Position numbers and translations under genes: made by a program. Below, piece by piece: positions 34,662 through 40,813 of a DNA stretch of 43,682 nucleotides. Source of the DNA: a virus; the IMG/VR virus record IMGVR_UViG_3300025120_012241, positions 1 to 43,682 of that record. One strand, written 5' to 3'. The notes beneath the pieces were generated by a model, which had not been told where the DNA came from, did no database searches, and saw only the letters and a program-made list of their open reading frames with translations. The number at the start of each line of letters is the position of its first letter. The stretch's first letter is position 1.

Positions 34662-35426
34662 TCATCTGCAATGTTCTGTTTTATAGAAATCGCAGTATTT
34701 ACAAGATAATCTATTCTTAATAGAAATCTTTCTCTTTATATTAATAACCGCTTTTTCGAGGAATGTCAAGGCATTTTTTACTTTTATTTGCCCGCTTGTA
34801 ACTCGAAAAATCTCTGTGTTGTTCTTTTTGGCTGTTCTCTTGAGCAAACCAAAATGTGTCTCGATCTTGTCGATCGGGATGTTATGTTTCTTACCCCAGA
34901 AAACTTTGTATAGGGTTAACTGGTAGTTGATGATCTTATCAGCCTTCTTTCTGGCGTCCCAGCCCCACCCACAAGTCTTCCAGTCAAGGATATGATACTT
35001 ACCATCCTTAGTCTTGACAACGAGGTCTATGAAGCCTTTAAACTTCAAATCGTGCCCTTCAATGTCTTCATAAAGCATTTCTTCTGTGGAGATAACCTCA
35101 CAGTCCTCAAAGTAGTTATCTAGTTCCTCACGAAACGACGAAACGATGGGCGCGTACTGGCCCATCATTTGCTCTCGTAGGGTCTTGTCGATCTCCACTT
35201 CTTTCTTTTCTAATGAAACGATTTCTTTTTCGAACTCTTCCAGAAAGTGTTTCTCTCTGTCTAGATCTTCATTTAGAAGCCCGTGTTCACAAACACTGTG
35301 GATCGCGGTCCCAAAAGCAGTGTGTAGGTTGCCTTTGAAGCCTGCGATTCTTTCAACGTATTGAAGTCGGTGTTTGTGTGGGCATTCGTTCCAAGTTTTT
35401 ATCTCTGAATAAGAGACATGCGCCAT
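34662..35426 (-). CDS. Cas4/AddB-like PD-(D/E)XK nuclease with Fe-S cluster cysteines
   Basis: 254 residues. The opening VSYSEIKTWNECPHKHRLQY has the first cluster Cys (about Cys15), and three Cys follow at the end in SCKYCDFYKTEHC, matching the four-Cys [4Fe-4S] pattern of Cas4 and AddB nuclease domains. The PD-(D/E)XK site is seen as TAFGTAIHSVCEHG (His), FKGFIDLVVKT (Asp) and YHILDWKT (D-x-K), then a QLTLYK motif. In phages such proteins act in recombination or DNA end processing. It has no CRISPR context. It lies with metabolic genes rather than glycan genes and ends 7 nt before the first glycosyltransferase. Confidence 0.87.
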   Translation of the reverse strand: MAHVSYSEIKTWNECPHKHRLQYVERIAGFKGNLHTAFGTAIHSVCEHGLLNEDLDREKHFLEEFEKEIVSLEKKEVEIDKTLREQMMGQYAPIVSSFREELDNYFEDCEVISTEEMLYEDIEGHDLKFKGFIDLVVKTKDGKYHILDWKTCGWGWDARKKADKIINYQLTLYKVFWGKKHNIPIDKIETHFGLLKRTAKKNNTEIFRVTSGQIKVKNALTFLEKAVINIKRKISIKNRLSCKYCDFYKTEHCR

Positions 35427-35753
35427 TTATTCCTCAGTCGAGACCTTTTTAGCACGCCGTCGTTGCGTAGTCTTTGGTTTCTCTTCTTTTAATATAACCT
35501 GTTTTTTAGGTTTGTCAACTGATTTCTTTTCAAAAATCCAAGTCCCGGATAACAATGACAAATTCCAGTTTTTTAACGTTGGATTTTGTATGCAGTTACC
35601 AAAAGATTTTTTGTGACTTTTTAAAATCTCAATTGCGTCTGCTAGGACAAATTTTCTTTTCCTGATGTTCTCTCGATCATTTTTTTCATATAATTCGATA
35701 TAAACTTCAAAAGTGTCTTTATTTTCTCTAACTTCTGTATTTTTAATGCTCAT
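35427..35753 (-). CDS. Small basic protein of unknown function
   Basis: 108 residues. The first 85 are mixed alpha/beta (TFEVYIELYEKNDRENIR, LADAIEILKSHK) and the tail is Lys/Arg-rich (KPKTTQRRRAKKVSTEE), suggesting nucleic-acid binding or a flexible end. It abuts the nuclease gene. AGAAGGAGTGATC precedes the ATG, and an ACTATTTA motif lies 25 nt upstream, inside the end of the metallopeptidase gene. Unrecognised. Confidence 0.6.
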   Translation of the reverse strand: MSIKNTEVRENKDTFEVYIELYEKNDRENIRKRKFVLADAIEILKSHKKSFGNCIQNPTLKNWNLSLLSGTWIFEKKSVDKPKKQVILKEEKPKTTQRRRAKKVSTEE

Positions 35754-36435
35754 CTGTGATCACTCCTTCTATTTTAATAAATAGTTGCGGACTAACTCTC
35801 TTTAATATTTCTCTGTCACCTAAATAATAGTTTTCAACGCCAGAGGCCCAATATTCTCTCAAACTCGTTATTGAATAAGGGCTATAAAACAACCCATTAG
35901 TTAAAGTTCTTAATTTGGGGTAACCTATATCTTGATACAAAAACATATCAAAATCTAGATCATACTCTGTATTTGAGAAATCATGTAAGATTTCTGTGTC
36001 TTGTGCAAGTAGAAGATCTTTTAGGCGCCGTCTTTTACCAAGAAACTCAGTATGAAGAGATCCATCCGCATAAATGTAGTGCCCCTCTGCTACTTCTAGA
36101 GAGTGGGCCATTTCGTGCAAAATGTTTTCTAACAAATCTCTACTATTTATGATTTTATTACTAATATATATCGCGCCATCTTTGTACAATGCTTCTAAGT
36201 CTCTTATCTCTAAAAAATCAAAAGTACCAACAATTATAGTATCCACTTCTTCAAATAAATGAGGCGGTATATTTTGTTCTAAATAATTTATTGCATCTTG
36301 AGTATCAACATCACCAACAAATGGTTCCTGCACATATAATAGTTTCCCAAACAGACGATATTCTTTTCGTAAAACCTTTTGGTCCAGTAAAGATCTTTTT
36401 ATTATATCTTCAATATTGAGTCTATTTTTATCCAT
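35743..36435 (-). CDS. Putative zinc metallopeptidase (HExxH)
   Basis: 230 residues. LLENILHEMAHSLEVAEG carries H107-E108-x2-H111, the zincin motif, in a helix following a beta-strand (AIYISNKIINSRDLL). HTEFLGKRRRLKDLLLA follows, and the acidic EYDLDFDMFLYQDIGYP may hold the third ligand. No signal peptide is present, so it should act in the cytoplasm. The target is unknown; a host regulator, a phage prohead component or a simple 'M-like' peptidase are all possible. It overlaps the upstream gene by 8 nt and its stop region carries the motif for the next gene. Confidence 0.72.
   Translation of the reverse strand: MDKNRLNIEDIIKRSLLDQKVLRKEYRLFGKLLYVQEPFVGDVDTQDAINYLEQNIPPHLFEEVDTIIVGTFDFLEIRDLEALYKDGAIYISNKIINSRDLLENILHEMAHSLEVAEGHYIYADGSLHTEFLGKRRRLKDLLLAQDTEILHDFSNTEYDLDFDMFLYQDIGYPKLRTLTNGLFYSPYSITSLREYWASGVENYYLGDREILKRVSPQLFIKIEGVITDEH
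35778..35785 (-). promoter_or_regulatory. Candidate late promoter element ACTATTTA upstream of the 108-residue protein
   Basis: The minus strand reads AACTATTTATTAAAATAG, 25 nt before the start at 35753 and within the last codons of the metallopeptidase gene. It shares the extended ACTATTTATTA form with the 42566 site. Function is inferred. Confidence 0.4.
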
Positions 36436-36754
36436 TTTCTTCAGATTTGACCATTTCTTGGCCGGCTTCTAAATCTGCAAAAGCCTGACGATATCCTCTA
36501 ATAAAGTTTTCTTCCGCTAAGGCCATTACAAACTCTGGAAATTCTTCCGCCATTAGATCTACTATCATTTCAACAGTAATATTGCCATCCCACTCATATT
36601 CCTTGCCTGTATCTATCTTAAAACGAATCATTTCTTGTTCGAATTTCTGGCCAACATAATCAACAAGCCAAACCTTCATTGGAGAATCAGGGGTAACGTT
36701 TTTGAATATTTCACTTTCTTTAGCAATTTCACTTTCTCTATCAGCAACTTGCAT
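36428..36754 (-). CDS. Acidic protein of unknown function
   Basis: 108 residues, acidic, alpha/beta (KVWLVDYVGQKFEQEMIRFK; FVMALAEENFIRGYRQAFAD). It is preceded by a perfect sigma70-type promoter and by GAAAGGAGATTATT, so it should be transcribed early and strongly. It is the first gene of an operon containing the metallopeptidase and probably the nuclease and the glycan genes. No domain recognised. Confidence 0.65.
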   Translation of the reverse strand: MQVADRESEIAKESEIFKNVTPDSPMKVWLVDYVGQKFEQEMIRFKIDTGKEYEWDGNITVEMIVDLMAEEFPEFVMALAEENFIRGYRQAFADLEAGQEMVKSEENG

Positions 36755-36775
36755 AATAATCTCCTTTCATATTAT

Positions 36776-36804
36776 ATTATAACCACATTATGGTCTCATG
36801 TCAA
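36776..36804 (-). promoter_or_regulatory. Perfect sigma70-type promoter (TTGACA, 17 nt, TATAAT)
   Basis: On the minus strand TTGACA lies at 36804-36799 and TATAAT at 36781-36776, separated by exactly 17 nt. Both hexamers are full consensus. It sits in the 58-nt gap after the phoH stop and directs transcription toward the unknown acidic gene, the metallopeptidase, the nuclease and then the glycan island. Expected to be an early promoter read by host RNA polymerase. Confidence 0.88.
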
Positions 36805-36812
36805 GGATAAAT

Positions 36813-38168
36813 TTATAAAACCTTTGCTGCCAACGTTGCAACCTTAGATCTTTCACCTTTTCTCAGTGTAATGTGGCCTGTAATTTCGTGCGCTTTCATC
36901 TTTTCGACGGCGTGAGTCAAGCCAGAAGACATCTCATTAATGTAGATGTTATCTATCTGCTCTACGTCGCCCGTGAGGACGATCTTTGTCCCTTCCCCTA
37001 CTCGGGTTAGGATAGTCTTGATCTCGTGCGCTGTGAGGTTCTGAGCCTCATCTATGACGATGAATGCGTTGGCAATAGAACGACCACGGATATATGTGAG
37101 TGCTTCAATCTCAATCAGACCTCGTTGCATATAATCTTCAAGTGTCGTTTGATCATCACCTGTCAAAAACTTCAAGTTATCCTGAACTGGTGCTAGCCAA
37201 GGGGCCATTTTTTCTTCAAGAGAACCGGGCAAGAAGCCAATGTCTTTACCCATAGGCATAACTGGGCGGGATACAACCAGCTTTTTGTATGGAGTGCGAC
37301 AGTATGAATCGTCTTTTAACTTATCTTTGATGTTAAGATTTGAAACAACCTGCTCCAACCCAGCGGCGATCGCCATAAGGGTTTTACCCGAGCCGGCTTT
37401 GCCTACGAGGGATACCACCTCGATGCTGGGATCCATTAAAAGGTCCAGTGCAAAGGTTTGTTCCTTGTTTCGCGCTTTGACACCCCAAAGACCGTCTTTA
37501 AAGTTTAAAACTTCCTCTAATGGGCTCATATAATCAGAAAAACGGCATAAAGCAGTCTTTTTTTCGTTTGAACTGGACACCAGCATAACAAACTCATTGG
37601 GGCAGATACCCCTATGTTCCTCTGGATCTAGGTAAACCGGGTCATTTTGATAGAAGAAATCAACCTCTTGGTCGTCTACTAAGCAAGACCGGAAGCCAGT
37701 AAAGAGGTCAGATTCTTTCTTAATGACCTCATTTTCCCTATAATCCTCACTTAAAAGACCTATTGCATCGCAAATGACACGCATATTGATGTCTCGACTG
37801 ACAACAATAGTTTTTCTGGCGCCGTTGTTCTGGTCTTCCCCAATAGCAGTTGAAATAATCTCGTGATCAGGCACAGATTTATCTAAATCGTTAGGTAAAG
37901 CGGTCAAATTATGGCTGACCACTCTAAGAATACCTTTTCCTTTGCCTAGTCGGACACCTTTTTGCAAGGATCCTTTTGCTCTCAATTCATCAAAGGACCG
38001 AATTATTTTTCTTGCATTAATACCAACACTGTCTTGTCGTTTTTTGTGTTTATCAATCTCTTCAAGAACTTTCAATGGTATTACAATGTCATTGTTAGCA
38101 AAATTATTTATACAGTCCGCATCCGTCAAACAAGCACTTGTATCAAGCACATAAGTTTTTTTTGCCAT
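36813..38168 (-). CDS. phoH: PIN-PhoH protein
   Basis: 451 residues with two domains. Residues 1-135 are a PIN domain: YVLDTSACLTDADC (Asp9), PLKVLEEIDKHK (Glu36), DHEIISTA (Asp101) and VSRDINMR (Asp126) give the acidic cluster of a metal-dependent RNase. Residues about 235-451 are the PhoH ATPase: Walker A VGKAGSGKT at 255-263, Walker B AFIVIDEAQN, and TGDVEQID. This PhoH2-type fusion acts in other organisms as an RNA helicase-nuclease. PhoH is very frequent in marine phages, though its role there is unsettled. RBS AAAAGAGGC; a terminator-like hairpin lies in its leader. Confidence 0.93.
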   Translation of the reverse strand: MAKKTYVLDTSACLTDADCINNFANNDIVIPLKVLEEIDKHKKRQDSVGINARKIIRSFDELRAKGSLQKGVRLGKGKGILRVVSHNLTALPNDLDKSVPDHEIISTAIGEDQNNGARKTIVVSRDINMRVICDAIGLLSEDYRENEVIKKESDLFTGFRSCLVDDQEVDFFYQNDPVYLDPEEHRGICPNEFVMLVSSSNEKKTALCRFSDYMSPLEEVLNFKDGLWGVKARNKEQTFALDLLMDPSIEVVSLVGKAGSGKTLMAIAAGLEQVVSNLNIKDKLKDDSYCRTPYKKLVVSRPVMPMGKDIGFLPGSLEEKMAPWLAPVQDNLKFLTGDDQTTLEDYMQRGLIEIEALTYIRGRSIANAFIVIDEAQNLTAHEIKTILTRVGEGTKIVLTGDVEQIDNIYINEMSSGLTHAVEKMKAHEITGHITLRKGERSKVATLAAKVL

Positions 38169-38207
38169 ATTGCTTTGCCTCTTTTAGAACCCTTATGGGG
38201 TCATTAG

Positions 38208-38215
38208 TAAGTAGT
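38208..38215 (-). promoter_or_regulatory. Candidate late promoter element ACTACTTA upstream of phoH
   Basis: The minus strand reads AGACTACTTACTAATGAC, 40 nt before the phoH start and just downstream of the terminator-like hairpin. The form ACTACTTAyTAATG is shared with the 39646 site. Function is inferred. Confidence 0.4.
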
Positions 38216-38224
38216 CTGAAACAA

Positions 38225-38254
38225 AAGAACCCGCCTCAATCGAGACGGGTTCTT
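38225..38254 (-). terminator. Intrinsic terminator-like hairpin between the nucleotidyltransferase gene and phoH
   Basis: The minus strand has a 9-bp stem AAGAACCCG/CGGGTTCTT, extended inward by CTC/GAG around a four-base loop, then TTTTG. It would end transcripts from the sigma70 promoter at 38990-39018 before phoH. The left arm can also pair with a second copy of GGGTTCT at 38186-38192, so an attenuator is possible. Confidence 0.75.
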
Positions 38255-38337
38255 GGGATAAATTGAGACACCTATGAGTTACTAACCTTTCTCTCAGTTT
38301 TCACTACCCCGTGCCTCCCTGCGGGTTGGGGGGGACC
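38255..38337. other. Non-coding stretch with a GC-rich foldback
   Basis: Part of the 169-nt gap (38169-38337) between the nucleotidyltransferase gene and phoH. Besides the terminator hairpin, the 38311-38337 part holds a C7 tract, CCCGCAGGG and GGCACGGGG on the minus strand, able to fold back on itself. No open frame of useful length is present. It may be a second stop or part of an untranslated RNA; I see nothing else. Confidence 0.4.
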
Positions 38338-38796
38338 TTAGTAGGCTACTTGGTTACGCCATTTTTCTAAATCTTTAGCTCTTTTTTTTTGTGTTGCGCT
38401 TATGACCATAGAGGAACTGCTTTGGATTTTACCGCCGCCAATGCCCCAGATCATTTCAATACCATTCTCCCTACAAAATCTAGCCTCTGGTGTGTTGACA
38501 TTCTCTCTGTCGCCACCGTTAGCAAAAATGTCAGGCCTCAACTCATCCAAGGAGGCCACAACTGTTCTATCTTCATCTTTTGCCATTACGACGTGATCCA
38601 CAAAGTCGTAGGCACCAATAAGTTCGGCTCGCTCTTCCCAAGGCATAAAAACATAACCTTTCTTGCGAAGTAGCCAATCATCTGAATTCACAATAACAAG
38701 CAGCTTTCCGTGTTGTGCTGCGTCCTGCATCATACGGAGGTGTCCAACGTGGACAGGATCAAATCCTCCCGATACAGCGATTACTTTCTCACCCAT
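38338..38796 (-). CDS. Cytidylyltransferase-like nucleotidyltransferase (HldE-C/TagD type)
   Basis: 152 residues from the ATG at 38796; an upstream start in frame would lie inside the previous gene and lacks homology. VIAVSGGFDPVHVGHLRMMQ holds the HxGH nucleotide-binding motif (about residues 15-18), then LLVIVNSDDWLLRKKGY and MPWEERAELI, all matching the HldE C-terminal/RfaE2 group that makes ADP-heptose from heptose 1-phosphate. The end reads GGGKIQSSSSMV, similar to the SSS-x-I motif. It may couple to the GmhA-like isomerase in the glycan island, though the two are 12 kb apart. Substrate uncertain. Confidence 0.82.
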   Translation of the reverse strand: MGEKVIAVSGGFDPVHVGHLRMMQDAAQHGKLLVIVNSDDWLLRKKGYVFMPWEERAELIGAYDFVDHVVMAKDEDRTVVASLDELRPDIFANGGDRENVNTPEARFCRENGIEMIWGIGGGKIQSSSSMVISATQKKRAKDLEKWRNQVAY

Positions 38797-38962
38797 AAAT
38801 CCTCTCTTGTAGACACTCTTGAATCTGTAACACTCTTCCCGCATCTGGTGAACCCAGTGCAGTCTCAAATATATAGTAACTAGTAATGGTCGCTACAATA
38901 GCGCCGAAAACTACTCCCGTTGCAAATCCTATGTATCCTGCTCCTAACTTTTTAACATTCAT
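38789..38962 (-). CDS. Small single-pass membrane protein
   Basis: 57 residues from the ATG at 38962, preferred over one 42 nt upstream because GAGGGGGAACTTCGGCT precedes it. It starts MNVKKLGAGYIGFATGVVFG and continues IVATITSYYIF, one clear membrane helix. The tail is LGSPDAGRVLQIQECLQER. Its stop region overlaps the next start by 8 nt. It is the first gene after a strong sigma70 promoter, so it is expected early. Small early membrane proteins often serve superinfection immunity, but this is inference. Confidence 0.65.
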   Translation of the reverse strand: MNVKKLGAGYIGFATGVVFGAIVATITSYYIFETALGSPDAGRVLQIQECLQERIYG

Positions 38963-38989
38963 AGCCGAAGTTCCCCCTCGACTATAACT

Positions 38990-39018
38990 AGTATAACAAA
39001 CCACCGTGTGCTTGTCAA
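38990..39018 (-). promoter_or_regulatory. Sigma70-type promoter (TTGACA, 17 nt, TATACT)
   Basis: On the minus strand TTGACA lies at 39018-39013 and TATACT at 38995-38990, separated by 17 nt. It sits in the 74 nt between the secreted-protein gene and the small membrane protein gene. It should drive that gene and the nucleotidyltransferase, ending at the hairpin at 38225-38254. Confidence 0.85.
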
Positions 39019-39036
39019 ATAATTTTTATCAAAATG

Positions 39037-39351
39037 TTAGATTTTTTCTGCTTTGCAACCTTTTGGTAGGTAAGACTTAGGTTTTTTCTTGTATTCTTTA
39101 AGTGGTGGCTGCACCCATTTGGAGTACGGACAAAATATTTTATGATCGCTTTTATCTTGTAAGAACATCTCTAAACCAACAATGTCGTTTTTGAGGTCTT
39201 TAGAGGCCTTCTCACAATCCGTAGGCTTTTGAGGGGCCGGTTCCTCTTCCGTGTCAACAGAATGGCTCACAAACACATCAGAAGGCCCGTAAGAGGCAAC
39301 ACTAGTTGGGGCGAGCAAAAGAAAAAATAAGATCGGTCCTCGAACCATCAT
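39037..39351 (-). CDS. Putative secreted protein with signal peptide
   Basis: 104 residues. MMVRGPILFFLLLAPTSVAS is a typical signal peptide with an A-x-A-like cleavage site near residue 20, and no lipobox Cys follows. The mature part is short and charged, with EEEPAPQKPTDC and two further Cys (KIFCPYSK, KGCKAE) that could form disulfides in the periplasm. The ATG overlaps the upstream membrane protein stop by 4 nt (ATGA). The pair resembles a spanin arrangement but lacks the lipoprotein feature, so that assignment is not made. Unrecognised. Confidence 0.65.
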   Translation of the reverse strand: MMVRGPILFFLLLAPTSVASYGPSDVFVSHSVDTEEEPAPQKPTDCEKASKDLKNDIVGLEMFLQDKSDHKIFCPYSKWVQPPLKEYKKKPKSYLPKGCKAEKI

Positions 39352-39620
39352 ATCTTAGACACCAGTGTTTCGATACGACCAAGAGTTTGTTTCATATACT
39401 CAATATCTTTTTCAATTGAAATAATTGCCTTAGAGTTTGTGTCAGCCTCTGACAATTTCTTTTCTATTACAACCACCATGTTCTCAGCATCGCCAAGATC
39501 ATTTTGTAGTTGAGCAAGCGCAACATTTGTATTCCAAACCCAGCCAGCAAGTGGCATTATAATCACACCTAAGACAACTGTGAACACCTTCCACATCTTT
39601 TCGCCTAAGTTTACGGCCAT
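39348..39620 (-). CDS. Membrane-anchored coiled-coil protein
   Basis: 90 residues. A membrane helix lies at about 10-32 (VFTVVLGVIIMPLAGWVWN), followed by a long coiled coil to the end (LQNDLGDAENMVVVIEKKLS, then IEKDIEYMKQTLGRIETLV). The probable topology is N-terminus inside and coiled coil outside. Similar small proteins occur in lysis or virion-assembly regions. It is coupled to the secreted protein by ATGA. ACGGAGGGC precedes the ATG and the candidate late element ACTACTTA lies 26 nt upstream. Function unknown. Confidence 0.65.
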   Translation of the reverse strand: MAVNLGEKMWKVFTVVLGVIIMPLAGWVWNTNVALAQLQNDLGDAENMVVVIEKKLSEADTNSKAIISIEKDIEYMKQTLGRIETLVSKI

Positions 39621-39645
39621 AATAAAGCCCTCCGTCTTCCATTAA

Positions 39646-39653
39646 TAAGTAGT
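39646..39653 (-). promoter_or_regulatory. Candidate late promoter element ACTACTTA upstream of the coiled-coil membrane protein
   Basis: The minus strand reads CTAACTACTTATTAATGGAA, 26 nt before the start at 39620. The flank AACTAnwTATTAATG is shared with the site before gp25. Function is inferred. Confidence 0.45.
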
Positions 39654-39880
39654 TAGCAAAGTTCTAAATTGTCTACTGTTTCCATACATCTGTATCGTTT
39701 TCCTTTTATTAAAAACTGCACTGCAATGTATCCCTCAATGACCAGAGGGCCACCGGGGAACTGTGTGAACTTTGGGTCTCCTATGGTGTACCAGCCATTT
39801 GATAAGACTGTTCCGCACCTTTTGGAGCCCTTGCATTTGACTCGCTGCCCTCGTTTAAAAGGACATTTCTTTTTTTTCAT
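39653..39880 (-). CDS. Small basic Cys-containing protein, SH3/KOW-like
   Basis: 75 residues, very basic N-terminus (MKKKKCPFKRGQRVKCKGSK) followed by RCGTVLSNGWYTIG, a pattern of small beta-barrel SH3/KOW folds. Five Cys are present, with CPFKRGQRVKC at the start. It follows the 290-residue gene by 3 nt, without an obvious ribosome binding site, so translation may depend on coupling. The function is unknown. Confidence 0.62.
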   Translation of the reverse strand: MKKKKCPFKRGQRVKCKGSKRCGTVLSNGWYTIGDPKFTQFPGGPLVIEGYIAVQFLIKGKRYRCMETVDNLELC

Positions 39881-39883
39881 TTA

Positions 39884-40756
39884 TTAGCTTGAAAATCCTG
39901 AGTTTGTCCCTGCAAATACATTGTCAGTCATAAAGCCAGATGTTGTAGTTCTTGATAAACCGCCGCCAGTATTAATTCTGTTGTTGTCAAGAGCATACTC
40001 AATGTGGAGTATTGGAGCGTTTGCGGTATCGTTTTTTATTTTGACGGACGAGATGCTGGAGGATCGCGGTCGTGTCATAAAGTTGCTCTTTTCCAAAGAT
40101 AATGGGTGGAGGCCAACCATACCATAAACTCCTTTATTACGCATTGTTATTTCTAACTGCTGTAACATTGGGGCGGATAACTTAAACTCGTATCTTCCGT
40201 CAGCAGGGCTTAGGCCGGAGGTCATTCGCTGGGGGTTAGTAAGAAATTGGGTTGCAATTTTGCCAGAGGGATCTGAGTCCCTAGGATCTTGTTTCTGATT
40301 ATGACCTAAAATATTTCTTATGTGCAGAGCGTTTGACGCTGGTTTGAAATCACCGTTTCTATCTATCTCAAACTCCACATTCGGAATACACCCAAAATAA
40401 TAGAGGGCAAGCTGAGGAGTATTGAAGCCATAAAAGTCAGCCGAGAATGTGGCACTAAGAACTCTTTTTACATTATTGACTGGTTTCTCTGCACGTCCAG
40501 ATATGTCGGCGCGACCCGTATTATTCAACCGAAAATCAAAACCTATAAAAGGCAAAGATAAGGAAGCTTCTCGGTCTAGGGTGAGACTGAAAGCAGTAAA
40601 ACTAGTTCCTGTACCAATGCCAGTGGGATTAACATCACCGGCACCATCCCATATAGCTCCGGCGTCCGCTTGTCTGCCCTCGCCGTATGCTGCACGGCGC
40701 ATTACCTCTACTGAATAGGTTAGCCCGTCTGATTTAATGTTTTGTATTCTTGCCAT
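39884..40756 (-). CDS. Putative virion structural protein of 290 residues
   Basis: 290 residues, beta-rich, without enzyme motifs. It contains SLTLDREASLSLPFIGFDFR, then a GRADISGRAEKPVNNVKR region, NVEFEIDRNGDFKPASNALH and RYEFKLSAPMLQQLEITMRN, with a Gly/Ser/Thr-rich end. The composition resembles tail or capsid-decoration proteins. Its start is preceded by GTAGGAGGG, which forms the 3' arm of a hairpin with the candidate late element in its loop, supporting late expression. Not recognised as a T4 homologue. Confidence 0.65.
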   Translation of the reverse strand: MARIQNIKSDGLTYSVEVMRRAAYGEGRQADAGAIWDGAGDVNPTGIGTGTSFTAFSLTLDREASLSLPFIGFDFRLNNTGRADISGRAEKPVNNVKRVLSATFSADFYGFNTPQLALYYFGCIPNVEFEIDRNGDFKPASNALHIRNILGHNQKQDPRDSDPSGKIATQFLTNPQRMTSGLSPADGRYEFKLSAPMLQQLEITMRNKGVYGMVGLHPLSLEKSNFMTRPRSSSISSVKIKNDTANAPILHIEYALDNNRINTGGGLSRTTTSGFMTDNVFAGTNSGFSS

Positions 40757-40763
40757 AAGAAAA

Positions 40764-40805
40764 CCCTCCTACGCTGTAAATAGTACCAAATACAACATAG
40801 GAGGG
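40764..40805 (-). terminator. Hairpin that may end the tmRNA transcript and mask the next ribosome binding site
   Basis: On the minus strand CCCTCCTATG (40805-40796) pairs with CGTAGGAGGG (40773-40764) over 10 bp with one G-U, leaving a 22-nt loop. TTTTCTT follows, as in an intrinsic terminator. The 3' arm contains the AGGAGGG ribosome binding site of the 290-residue gene, and the loop contains ACTATTTA at 40777-40784. A transcript from upstream would fold and be cut off or hidden; one starting in the loop would lack the left arm. Confidence 0.7.
40777..40784 (-). promoter_or_regulatory. Candidate late promoter element ACTATTTA in a hairpin loop
   Basis: The minus strand reads GGTACTATTTACAGCG, 21 nt before the start at 40756. 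It lies inside the loop of the hairpin at 40764-40805. Function is inferred. Confidence 0.45.
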
Positions 40806-40813
40806 CAAAAAAA

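Noticed and set aside
34746-34776. TTGACA with TATTAA 17 nt downstream on the minus strand
   Set aside because: Only 4 of 6 bases match at -10, and it lies within the Cas4-like gene; chance is likely.
34662-35426. Cas4 as part of a CRISPR system
   Set aside because: No repeats, spacers or other cas genes are in the window. Phage Cas4/AddB-like nucleases usually serve recombination.
38104-38112. T4-type late promoter TATAAATA on the minus strand
   Set aside because: It lies inside the phoH coding sequence, encodes conserved-looking PIN residues and is not followed by a start. A similar hit near 23436 is also inside a gene.
39037-39620. Spanin pair (membrane coiled coil plus overlapping secreted protein)
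   Set aside because: The order and overlap fit, but the secreted partner has no lipobox cysteine, and no holin or endolysin gene is adjacent. Kept as unknown.
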